Below are positions 1 to 5,227 of a stretch of DNA of 14,016 nt, piece by piece (positions within the stretch are counted from its first letter, which is position 1; every line of letters begins with the position of its first letter). The position numbers and the translations under genes were made by a program. The stretch covers positions 1-14,016 of the forward strand of contig JAIRZG010000017.1 of the NCBI GenBank assembly GCA_031267345.1, written 5' to 3'. The notes beneath the pieces are model-generated. The model did no database searches. It worked only from the letters and a program-made list of their open reading frames with translations, and was not told where the DNA came from. This stretch comes from Zoogloeaceae bacterium (GTDB lineage: Bacteria; Pseudomonadota; Gammaproteobacteria; Burkholderiales; Rhodocyclaceae).

Positions 1-95
1 AGCAGACGGGCTTCGTCAAACCCGCCAGATGCGTGGCGATGGCATAAATACCGGAAAGATACGTCTCGACCGAATCGGCGGATTTTTCGCCCTGC

Positions 96-232
96 ATGAT
101 TTAGGGCGTGTTTCCACCAACGACCAGGACCTGACCATCCAGCGGGCACAGCTTGAAACCACCGGATGCGCCCGCGTCTTTGCCGAAAAAATCATCGGTA
201 CGCGCGCGCATCGGCCAGAACTTGCGAAAATG
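96..232 (+). pseudogene. Serine recombinase (resolvase/invertase) N-terminal remnant
   Basis: Reading from 104 gives GRVSTNDQDLTIQRAQLE, then GCARVFAEKI and RPELAKM. This is the catalytic N-terminus of small serine recombinases (Hin/Gin/Tn3-resolvase type), where the serine of the RVST motif attacks DNA. An ATG at 96 followed by ATT and TA would give M-I-Y-G-R-V-S-T if one base were restored after 103. As it stands the ATG frame hits TAG at 102-104, so a single-base deletion is likely. Family resemblance stops near 232: the next residues do not continue into the rest of the catalytic domain, and the helix-turn-helix domain is absent. About 45 residues survive of a usual 180-200. It is a dead fragment of a mobile element or inversion system beside a tRNA gene. 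Identity is well supported by the motif; the exact family is not. Confidence 0.78.
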
Positions 233-239
233 CGGCTAT

Positions 240-268
240 TTGAATCCATCGTCAGGAAAGCATACAAT
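240..268 (+). promoter_or_regulatory. Candidate sigma-70 promoter of the tRNA-Gly gene
   Basis: TTGAAT at 240-245 and TACAAT at 263-268 are separated by 17 bases, an optimal spacing. Transcription would begin near 275 and give a leader of about 35 nt before the mature tRNA 5' end at 311. The -35 box lies just past the point where the recombinase remnant ends. Confidence 0.5.
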
Positions 269-281
269 TGCGCTGTTTTCC

Positions 282-303
282 GGCTCTGGCCTGCGCCAGA
301 GCC
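282..303 (+). repeat. Perfect 9-bp hairpin in the tRNA leader
   Basis: GGCTCTGGC (282-290) and GCCAGAGCC (295-303) form a perfect stem closed by CTGC. The hairpin ends 7 nt before the mature tRNA. The 3' arm GCCAGAGCC is repeated exactly inside the tRNA at 348-356 (3' half of the anticodon stem plus variable bases), so the leader arm 282-290 could also pair with the tRNA itself. No T-run follows, so it is not an ordinary terminator. Confidence 0.7.
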
Positions 304-310
304 TTGTCAT

Positions 311-384
311 GCGGGCGTCGTATAATGGCAATACCCTGGCTTCCCAAGCCAGAGCCGTGGGTTCGATTCCCATCGCCCGCTCCA
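311..384 (+). tRNA. tRNA-Gly, anticodon CCC
   Basis: This is a complete cloverleaf with encoded CCA (382-384). The acceptor stem pairs GCGGGCG (311-317) with CGCCCGC (374-380). The D stem pairs GTAT with ATAC. The anticodon stem pairs CTGGC (336-340) with GCCAG (348-352) around the loop TTCCCAA, placing CCC at 343-345. The T stem pairs GTGGG with CCCAT, with one G-T pair, around TTCGATT. It reads GGG glycine codons and corresponds to E. coli glyU. It is followed directly by a strong terminator, so it appears to be a single-gene transcript. Confidence 0.95.
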
Positions 385-407
385 TTCATGTTGCTTGCCA
401 TCAACCA

Positions 408-435
408 AAAAAAGCCGGAGCGAACTCCGGCTTTT
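408..435. terminator. Bidirectional rho-independent terminator
   Basis: GCCGGAG (414-420), loop CGAA, CTCCGGC (425-431), with A7 before the stem and T5 after it. It serves the tRNA on the plus strand and, being symmetric, can also end the minus-strand gene that stops at 455. Confidence 0.9.
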
Positions 436-454
436 TGCCTGTCGGGCGTTGCGC

Positions 455-934
455 CTATCGCGCCAGTTCGCCCGCAATGATGCTGCCCAGCACCGCGCCC
501 GCCGCAGTGGTGGCGAGGCGTCCATTGCCGCCGCCGAAACGGCTGCCGATTACGCCGCCCGCAATGGCGCCTACGATCCTGGCGGCGGCGCTGTCACCCC
601 GCGCCTCGCCGGAAATGATCGGCGCGTCTTCATAAATGACGGTTGGCTCGCTGTAGACCACTGCCGGTTCTTGGTAAACTACCACGGGTTCGCGGTAGAT
701 CACGGTGGGTTGTTGATACACCACCACGGGGGCGGAACGGTAAACCACGGGCGCGGAACGATAAACGATCATCGATGACGAATGCGCGGGGCGGCGATGA
801 TCAATGACGGTTCTGTGCATGGAATGCCCTGCTTGCGCCGATGGCGCGCGCCGCGAATGACGCTGATCAGCCAACGCCGCGCTGCTGAAAACCACGCAGA
901 GCACGAGGGAAAACAATAGGGGAATCTTTTTCAT
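455..934 (-). CDS. Exported protein with YxxPVV repeats and a C-terminal glycine zipper
   Basis: A 159-aa protein starting at 934 (MKKIPLLFSLVLCVVFSSAA). AAGGAG lies 10 nt upstream of that ATG; the frame is open further upstream, but that extension has no ribosome site and would bury the signal peptide. Cleavage is expected after ALA (about residue 22). Residues about 55-100 are a tandem short repeat built on Y-(R/Q/S)-(S/E)-(A/P)-P-V/T-V (YRSAPVV, YREPVVV, YQEPAVV, YSEPTVI). The last 40 residues, from GAIAGGVIG through GAVLGSIIAG, form a glycine-zipper pair of hydrophobic segments like those of the 17-kDa surface antigen/SlyB-type 2TM domain. It probably sits in or at the outer membrane; function is unknown. 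It has no cysteine lipobox. Confidence 0.8.
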   Translation of the reverse strand: MKKIPLLFSLVLCVVFSSAALADQRHSRRAPSAQAGHSMHRTVIDHRRPAHSSSMIVYRSAPVVYRSAPVVVYQQPTVIYREPVVVYQEPAVVYSEPTVIYEDAPIISGEARGDSAAARIVGAIAGGVIGSRFGGGNGRLATTAAGAVLGSIIAGELAR

Positions 935-1296
935 GATGACAACACTCCTTGAAGAAAATGCCATCTGCCAGAAAAATCCCCCGCCGCGAAGGCGGGGGGA
1001 AAGTCTCGAAAATTTCGAGAGAGGGGGTACGCGCTCACTGTAAGCGAGACGCGCGTCATCAGGTGTCAATTTTCGTTTCGCCCGTGTAAGCAAATGTTAG
1101 GCGGATCAGAGGACAGTCGTCATGCGGCGGCAAAGCCGCCGAATATTTTACTGTTCTGCGGCGGGTGTTCAAGTCACTGTCGCCCCAAGGCTGGAATCAC
1201 ACTCGCGGAATGGACGCAATCGCCGTGTCCGCGATTGCGGCGCGGATTTTCATCCGTTTTTTTAGCGCCGGACAATTTTCCGCAAATGCCCATGCC
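935..1296. other. Gene-free spacer with several inverted repeats
   Basis: I see no credible coding frame in these 360 bases. Besides the terminator-like hairpin at 973-998, it contains TCTCGAAAATTTCGAGA (1004-1020, a perfect 8-bp inverted repeat around one A), CGGCGGC-AAA-GCCGCCG (1125-1141), GCAATCGC-7 nt-GCGATTGC (1216-1238), and CGGAT-TTTC-ATCCG followed by seven T on the plus strand (1243-1263). A minus-strand TTGACA at 1069-1064 has no good -10 box at normal spacing. The last hairpin would terminate plus-strand transcription, but no plus-strand gene lies upstream of it. Confidence 0.6.
973..998 (-). terminator. Terminator-like hairpin before the glycine-zipper gene
   Basis: On the minus strand CCCCCGCC (998-991), loop TTCGC, GGCGGGGG (985-978) is followed by ATTTTTC. 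It lies about 300 nt beyond the ychF stop and about 40 nt before the start at 934. It either ends read-through from the pth-ychF side or acts as a leader attenuator. Confidence 0.6.
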
Positions 1297-2388
1297 TCAG
1301 ACATTGAACAGGAAATTCATCACATCGCCATCCCGGACCACGTACTCCTTGCCTTCGGCGCGCATTTTGCCGGCCTCTTTGGCGCCGTGTTCGCCTTTGC
1401 GCTGAATGAAATCCTCAAAAGCGATGGTCTGGGCGCGGATAAAGCCGCGTTCAAAATCGGTGTGGATGACGCCGGCGGCCTGCGGGGCGGTGTCGCCCTT
1501 GTGGATCGTCCAGGCGCGAACTTCCTTGACGCCGGCGGTGAAATAGGTTTGCAGTCCCAACAAATCATAGCCGGCGCGGATCAGGCGGTTCAGGCCGGGC
1601 TCGGCAAGCCCCAGATCGGCGAGGAAGGCGGTTTTGTCGGCGTCTTCCAGATCAGCGAGTTCTTCCTCAATCCTGGCGCAGATGGCGACCACCGGCGCGC
1701 CTTCTTTCGCGGCGTGCGCTTCGAGACGGGCAAGGTGCGGGTTATCGTGAAAGCCGTTTTCCAGCACATTGCCGACATACATGGCGGGTTTGGCGGTCAG
1801 GAGGCAAAGCGGACGGATGAGGGCGGTTTCTTCCGCGTCGAGTCCGGCGGCGCGGGCGGGTTTGCCCGCGTTCAGGCACGGCTCCAGTTTTTTCAGCGCG
1901 GCAACCAGTTTCTGCGCTTCCTTGTCGCCGGATTGCGCTTTCCTGCTCTCGCGGCCCAGGGTTTTTTCTACGGTGGCAAGGTCGGCGAGCGCCAGTTCGG
2001 TGAGGATGGTTTCGATGTCGGCAACGGGATCGACCTTGCCGGTGACATGCACGATGTTCGGGTCGTCAAAGCAGCGCGCGACGTTGACGATGGCGTCGGT
2101 CTCGCGGATGTTGGCGAGAAACTGGTTGCCCAGACCTTCGCCTTTGGAAGCGCCCGCCACCAATCCGGCGATGTCAACGAATTCGACAATCGCATGCTGG
2201 ATTTTTTGCGGCTTGACGATGGTCGCCAGCGCCTCCAGCCTTGGGTCGGGAACTTCGACGATGCCGACATTGGGTTCTATGGTGCAAAAAGGATAATTGG
2301 CGGCTTCAATGCCCGCTTTGGTCAGCGCGTTGAAAAGGGTGGATTTGCCGACGTTGGGCAGGCCGACAATGCCGCATTTGAGACGCAT
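1297..2388 (-). CDS. ychF: Redox-regulated P-loop ATPase YchF
   Basis: A 363-aa full-length member of the Obg/YchF (OLA1) family, which binds ATP rather than GTP and associates with ribosomes. The N-terminus carries the P-loop GLPNVGKST (residues 9-17) and the switch-II DIAG (72-75). NVLE (207-210) replaces the NKxD guanine-specificity motif, as expected for an ATP binder. Cys35 and His114 are present; in E. coli YchF they are linked to oxidative control and ribosome-stimulated ATPase activity. The C-terminus is the TGS domain, ending GDVMNFLFNV. GGAG lies 8 nt before the ATG. It follows pth by 30 bp, the common pth-ychF pairing, so co-translation is likely. No T-rich terminator directly follows the stop. 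Confidence 0.97.
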   Translation of the reverse strand: MRLKCGIVGLPNVGKSTLFNALTKAGIEAANYPFCTIEPNVGIVEVPDPRLEALATIVKPQKIQHAIVEFVDIAGLVAGASKGEGLGNQFLANIRETDAIVNVARCFDDPNIVHVTGKVDPVADIETILTELALADLATVEKTLGRESRKAQSGDKEAQKLVAALKKLEPCLNAGKPARAAGLDAEETALIRPLCLLTAKPAMYVGNVLENGFHDNPHLARLEAHAAKEGAPVVAICARIEEELADLEDADKTAFLADLGLAEPGLNRLIRAGYDLLGLQTYFTAGVKEVRAWTIHKGDTAPQAAGVIHTDFERGFIRAQTIAFEDFIQRKGEHGAKEAGKMRAEGKEYVVRDGDVMNFLFNV

Positions 2389-2418
2389 GGGGTTTTCTCC
2401 GGGTAACTTGAAAAGGGT

Positions 2419-3015
2419 TCAGGATTTATCAAGCGCGACATGCAGGAGACGTTGCGCCTTTTCGTAATCGCCAGCGGCAAGCGCGGGCCAGGCGTCCAGA
2501 CAGCGGTCAAGGGCGATGTCGAGGGCGCTTTGTTCTTCGACGCACGGGCGGGTGAGGACGAAATCGACGACATTCCGGCTTGAACCCAGCGTGCGCGGAT
2601 GGCCTATCCCCAACCGTAGCCGCCAGAAATCAGGCGTGGCGAGCGCGGCCTGAATGTCCTTCAAGCCATTATGCCCGCCATTGCCGCCGCCCTGTTTGAG
2701 GCGAATGCCGCCGGGCGGCAGATCCAGATCATCGTGCAGCACCAGTATTTCCTGCGGCGCGATTTTGTAAAACCGCGCCAGCGCGCCGACGGCCTGACCA
2801 GAACGGTTCATGAAGGTGGCGGGTTGCAGGAACCAACGCTCGCCCTCGCGTCCGACATTGCCGAAAAATCCGCCCTGCGGCAAAAGCGCGACATTCAATT
2901 TACGCGCCAACGCTTCCAGCAGCCGGAACCCGGCATTGTGGCGCGTGGCGGCGTATTCCGCGCCGGGGTTGCCCAGACCGGCAATCAGGCGGGGCGCGAG
3001 AGGCGCGGCGCTCAT
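2419..3015 (-). CDS. pth: Peptidyl-tRNA hydrolase
   Basis: A 198-aa cytoplasmic enzyme that cleaves peptidyl-tRNA dropped from ribosomes, recycling tRNA. GLGNPGAEY (13-21) holds Asn16. RHNAGF supplies the catalytic His26 (E. coli His20). FMNRSG holds Asn70, HDDLDLPPG holds Asp95, and GGGNGGHNGLKD holds Asn115; these match the E. coli catalytic set Asn10/His20/Asn68/Asp93/Asn114. Length is normal. The ribosome site before the ATG is weak. The gene starts 37 bp after the MuiA-like gene and precedes ychF by 30 bp, forming a probable three-gene operon. Many betaproteobacteria have rplY upstream of pth; here that place is taken by the MuiA-like gene. Confidence 0.97.
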   Translation of the reverse strand: MSAAPLAPRLIAGLGNPGAEYAATRHNAGFRLLEALARKLNVALLPQGGFFGNVGREGERWFLQPATFMNRSGQAVGALARFYKIAPQEILVLHDDLDLPPGGIRLKQGGGNGGHNGLKDIQAALATPDFWRLRLGIGHPRTLGSSRNVVDFVLTRPCVEEQSALDIALDRCLDAWPALAAGDYEKAQRLLHVALDKS

Positions 3016-3052
3016 CGCCGGGACAAACGCCGCGTTTTCTTTTCAATCCCTC

Positions 3053-4666
3053 TCATGGCAGGCCGATAATCCGTTGTTCCTTCGGCCAGCGGATACGGTA
3101 ATCGACGGAAAAATCCTGTTTGCCGCCGACTTCCAGACGCGCTTTCCAGGCGATGACGCCGGGGTGGTCGTTCCAGTCTTCTTTGGTCGGCTCCGGCGTG
3201 AATTGCCGCGTTACTTCGACTTCCCGGTTTCTGGCTACCGGCGTGGCTTCCAGCACCAGAATGTCCACCGGCTGCTTGTGCAGGTTGGCGACGGTAAAGG
3301 CGTCGGCGATGTGGCGTTCGGATTTTTGCCCGACGAAGCCGCTACTGCCGCTCATGGCGGCGGTCGATTTGCCGCTGACCCGGATCAGCGCGTCGCGTCC
3401 GAAAGGCAGTTCCAGTCCGGCGCTCGAGCTGGCGTCCCAGCGGGTGACGCCGACATAGGCGCCGTTGCGGTACATCTGCATTTCCCCGGTCGGCCAGACG
3501 CCTTCCGGCAGTTCGCCGTGCGCCACCAGGTAGGCGGATTTTTCCTGACGCGGCGACACCTGCGCTTCCAGCCGGACCGGAATCTGCAAGCGTCCCAGCG
3601 ACGCCGCGACCTTGCGTCCGTCCGCCGGCAAGCTGATCACGCCGGGAATCTGGTATTCCGTGGCGTACTCGCCCTGCGTGACATCAACGTTGAATAGAGG
3701 TTTTCCCGACGACGCGTCCTTGAAGCTGGCTGATGTCCCACCGGGACTCGCTGTTTGCGATGGCATGACATCCATCATCATGGCGTAGCTTTCTTCAGAA
3801 AGCGCGGCGCGCAACGCCTGTTCCGGAGGACGCAAGGTCACACTCCAGCTATCCGGTCGCGGGCCGCTGGCGTTATTGCGGGGAAGCCCCGTGGACAGGC
3901 GCAACTGGACGCGGTTCCAGTCCTCGCCGCTCCTTTGCGCGATCTGGGCGATGCGCTCCAGCGTCACCTGTCCGCTTTCCGAATCCAGCGCGGCGCGATA
4001 GGCTGGACGCCAACCCGCGTCCTGAAACAGATAGCGGAGGCGCACCTGTCCCTCGTTTTTCGCCGACAGGCGCAGCGAGAGCGTACGCACCTGGGTGACA
4101 TTCGGGCGGATGCGCGCCAGATCGTTACTTTTGGCTTTCCAGTCGCGCTCGATGTCGCGTCTTTGCGCGACGACGGCGAGAATGCGCCGTTGTGCCCGCA
4201 AGCTGCCCTGACGGATGGTTTCCAGCGTTTTCGCCGGATTCGCGCCCTGAAAGCCTTCACCGGGGACGACCAGCGCGTCCAGGTATTTCAACTCCAGTTC
4301 GGCGGCCCGATGTTCGAGATTCAAGACTTCGATACGGTCGGCGAGCTTACGGACTTCCGCTTCCAGCCGCGCTTCTTCGGCGTTCAAGGGCGCGGTGCGG
4401 TCGTAGTCGCGCCAGACGATTTCGCCAATCTCGATACCGCTGTCCGCCTCGACCTGTACGCTGTCGGTGTTGAAATTGGCGGGCAGGCCGGAAATTTCCA
4501 GCGTGTCCGCCCCGGCGCGCACCGTGGCCGCGCGTTCAATCAGGGCGCTGCCGGGGTAAAGCGTCACGCGGCTCACCGGCGCGGTCAGGGATTCCGCCAG
4601 GACTGCGTCCGGAAGAAAGGGCGTCAGGGCAAGGACGGAAAAAAAGATGCGGCGCGAAAGATTCAT
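3053..4666 (-). CDS. Exported DUF4140/DUF4139 protein (mucoidy inhibitor MuiA family)
   Basis: A 537-aa protein from the ATG at 4666, chosen because AGGAGG lies 6 nt upstream and a signal peptide follows (MNLSRRIFFSVLALTPFLPD, cleavage after VLA at about 24). Residues about 29-90 (VSRVTLYPGSALIERAA, then ISGLPANFNTDSVQVEA) match the DUF4140 beta domain. Residues about 93-190 are charged heptad-like helices, a likely coiled coil. From about 205 (LRYLFQDAGWRPAYRAALD) to the end is DUF4139, including the IAQRSGEDWNRVQLRLSTG segment. The family is mostly uncharacterised; the MuiA name comes from a mucoidy-related annotation, so exopolysaccharide or envelope roles are only suggestions. It is expected to be periplasmic. 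A perfect TATAAT lies just upstream, and pth and ychF follow on the same strand. Confidence 0.88.
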   Translation of the reverse strand: MNLSRRIFFSVLALTPFLPDAVLAESLTAPVSRVTLYPGSALIERAATVRAGADTLEISGLPANFNTDSVQVEADSGIEIGEIVWRDYDRTAPLNAEEARLEAEVRKLADRIEVLNLEHRAAELELKYLDALVVPGEGFQGANPAKTLETIRQGSLRAQRRILAVVAQRRDIERDWKAKSNDLARIRPNVTQVRTLSLRLSAKNEGQVRLRYLFQDAGWRPAYRAALDSESGQVTLERIAQIAQRSGEDWNRVQLRLSTGLPRNNASGPRPDSWSVTLRPPEQALRAALSEESYAMMMDVMPSQTASPGGTSASFKDASSGKPLFNVDVTQGEYATEYQIPGVISLPADGRKVAASLGRLQIPVRLEAQVSPRQEKSAYLVAHGELPEGVWPTGEMQMYRNGAYVGVTRWDASSSAGLELPFGRDALIRVSGKSTAAMSGSSGFVGQKSERHIADAFTVANLHKQPVDILVLEATPVARNREVEVTRQFTPEPTKEDWNDHPGVIAWKARLEVGGKQDFSVDYRIRWPKEQRIIGLP

Positions 4667-4694
4667 GACGATCCTCCTGAAATAGGGGACGTTC

Positions 4695-4700
4695 ATTATA
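4695..4700 (-). promoter_or_regulatory. Candidate -10 box of the muiA-like/pth/ychF operon
   Basis: TATAAT reads on the minus strand at 4700-4695, about 29 nt before the ATG. No good -35 box lies 16-18 nt further upstream. The inverted repeat TGTCCGG-10 nt-CCGGACA at 4731-4754 lies just upstream of where the -35 would be and could be a regulator site. Confidence 0.5.
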
Positions 4701-4730
4701 CGCATCCATACCACAAACCCGGCAGCTGCT

Positions 4731-4754
4731 TGTCCGGATCGCCATCACCGGACA
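4731..4754. repeat. 7-bp inverted repeat upstream of the muiA-like promoter
   Basis: TGTCCGG (4731-4737) and CCGGACA (4748-4754) flank 10 bases. The two arms are perfect complements, about 30 bp upstream of the -10 box. The size suits a dimeric regulator operator, but no regulator is identified. Confidence 0.4.
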
Positions 4755-4777
4755 GGGCAATCGCAGCAAGAAATTAG

Positions 4778-4899
4778 CGACAGGCCTTCAGGCCTGTCGG
4801 TCTAACGTGTTTTGGAAGGGGTGTCTCTCCCCTCCCAAAACGGTCGCCTGAAACCCCTGCCTTCAGGCAGGGGTCGGCTCCCACCGCCCTGAAGGGCGG
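4778..4899. repeat. Cluster of four strong hairpins, IS200/IS605-like or structured RNA
   Basis: Four hairpins are packed into 120 bases: CGACAGGCC/GGCCTGTCG (4778-4799, loop TTCA); TTTTGG-A-AGGGG/CCCCT-C-CCAAAA (4810-4840, one mismatch); ACCCCTGCC/GGCAGGGGT (4853-4874, loop TTCA); and CCGCCC/GGGCGG (4884-4899, loop TGAA, which is TTCA on the minus strand). The recurrent CCTTCAGG core and the GGGGTTTCAACC end resemble subterminal palindromes of IS200/IS605-family elements and their non-autonomous derivatives, or an omega-RNA-like transcript. No transposase or TnpB reading frame is present. The frame across this region at 4774-5016 on the minus strand looks like a by-product of the repeats. 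The structure is plain in the sequence; the mobile-element assignment is inference. Confidence 0.6.
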
Positions 4900-5227
4900 G
4901 GTTTCAACCAGAGTTAGTTTTACGATGAATGCCGAAAAACATGAATTCATAATGGCGGAACCGCCCGAATCTCCCCGCACGCCGCATAGGAACTGTCCGT
5001 ATGAATTAACCATCATTTCCGCTTTTCAAAGCAATGACGGGGGTTTTCTCTCTCCCCTTCAAGGGGAAGGAACGAAGAGCCGCTCCCGTCGAAGGGGGAG
5101 AAACTGAATTGCGATGTGTGCATAGGTAGCCCACAAGGGGAGGAAGATTGGCCGCCGCGCCTCACGAGAAACGTCTTTCATCATTTCTATGCATTCATGC
5201 GATTGTCCTGTGTTTTTCGTTTGCCCT
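4900..5227. other. Gene-free spacer downstream of uvrB
   Basis: No credible gene is visible. After the hairpin cluster comes about 120 bases of unremarkable sequence. A purine/pyrimidine-rich stretch at 5046-5106 follows, with arms such as CTCTCCCCTTC and GAAGGGGGAGAAAC that are partly complementary. The dispersed repeat at 5115-5210 then runs almost to the uvrB stop. I see no convincing T-rich terminator for uvrB. Confidence 0.55.
5115..5210 (+). repeat. Dispersed intergenic repeat, copy A
   Basis: It begins TGTGTGCATAGGTAGC, continues CCCACAAGGGGAGGAAG, and ends ATTCATGCGATTGTCCTG. Its left third recurs inverted at 9016-9040. From CCCACAAG onward it recurs in direct orientation at 9229-9301, with conserved ends (CCCACAAG and ATTCATGCGATTGYCCTG), a conserved CCGCGCC core and a diverged middle. 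It lies immediately 3' of uvrB. Confidence 0.65.

Noticed and set aside
1..211. Minus-strand frames, one beginning at 97 and running off the left edge and one at 101-211
   Set aside because: They lie antisense to the recombinase remnant, have no ribosome site and resemble no family; the plus-strand motif explains most of the region. A partial gene left of 97 cannot be excluded.
304..326. TTGTCA and TATAAT overlapping the tRNA 5' end
   Set aside because: The spacing is only 11 bases and TATAAT lies inside the D-arm of the tRNA.
1243..1263. Plus-strand hairpin with seven T, terminator-like
   Set aside because: The stem is only 5 bp and no plus-strand gene lies upstream; mentioned only in the spacer entry.
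1165..2406. 413-aa open frame antisense to ychF
   Set aside because: A shadow of the biased codon use of ychF; no ribosome site and no family resemblance.
4774..5016. 80-aa minus-strand frame across the hairpin cluster
   Set aside because: Its residues come from the palindromes themselves; no start signal and no recognised domain.
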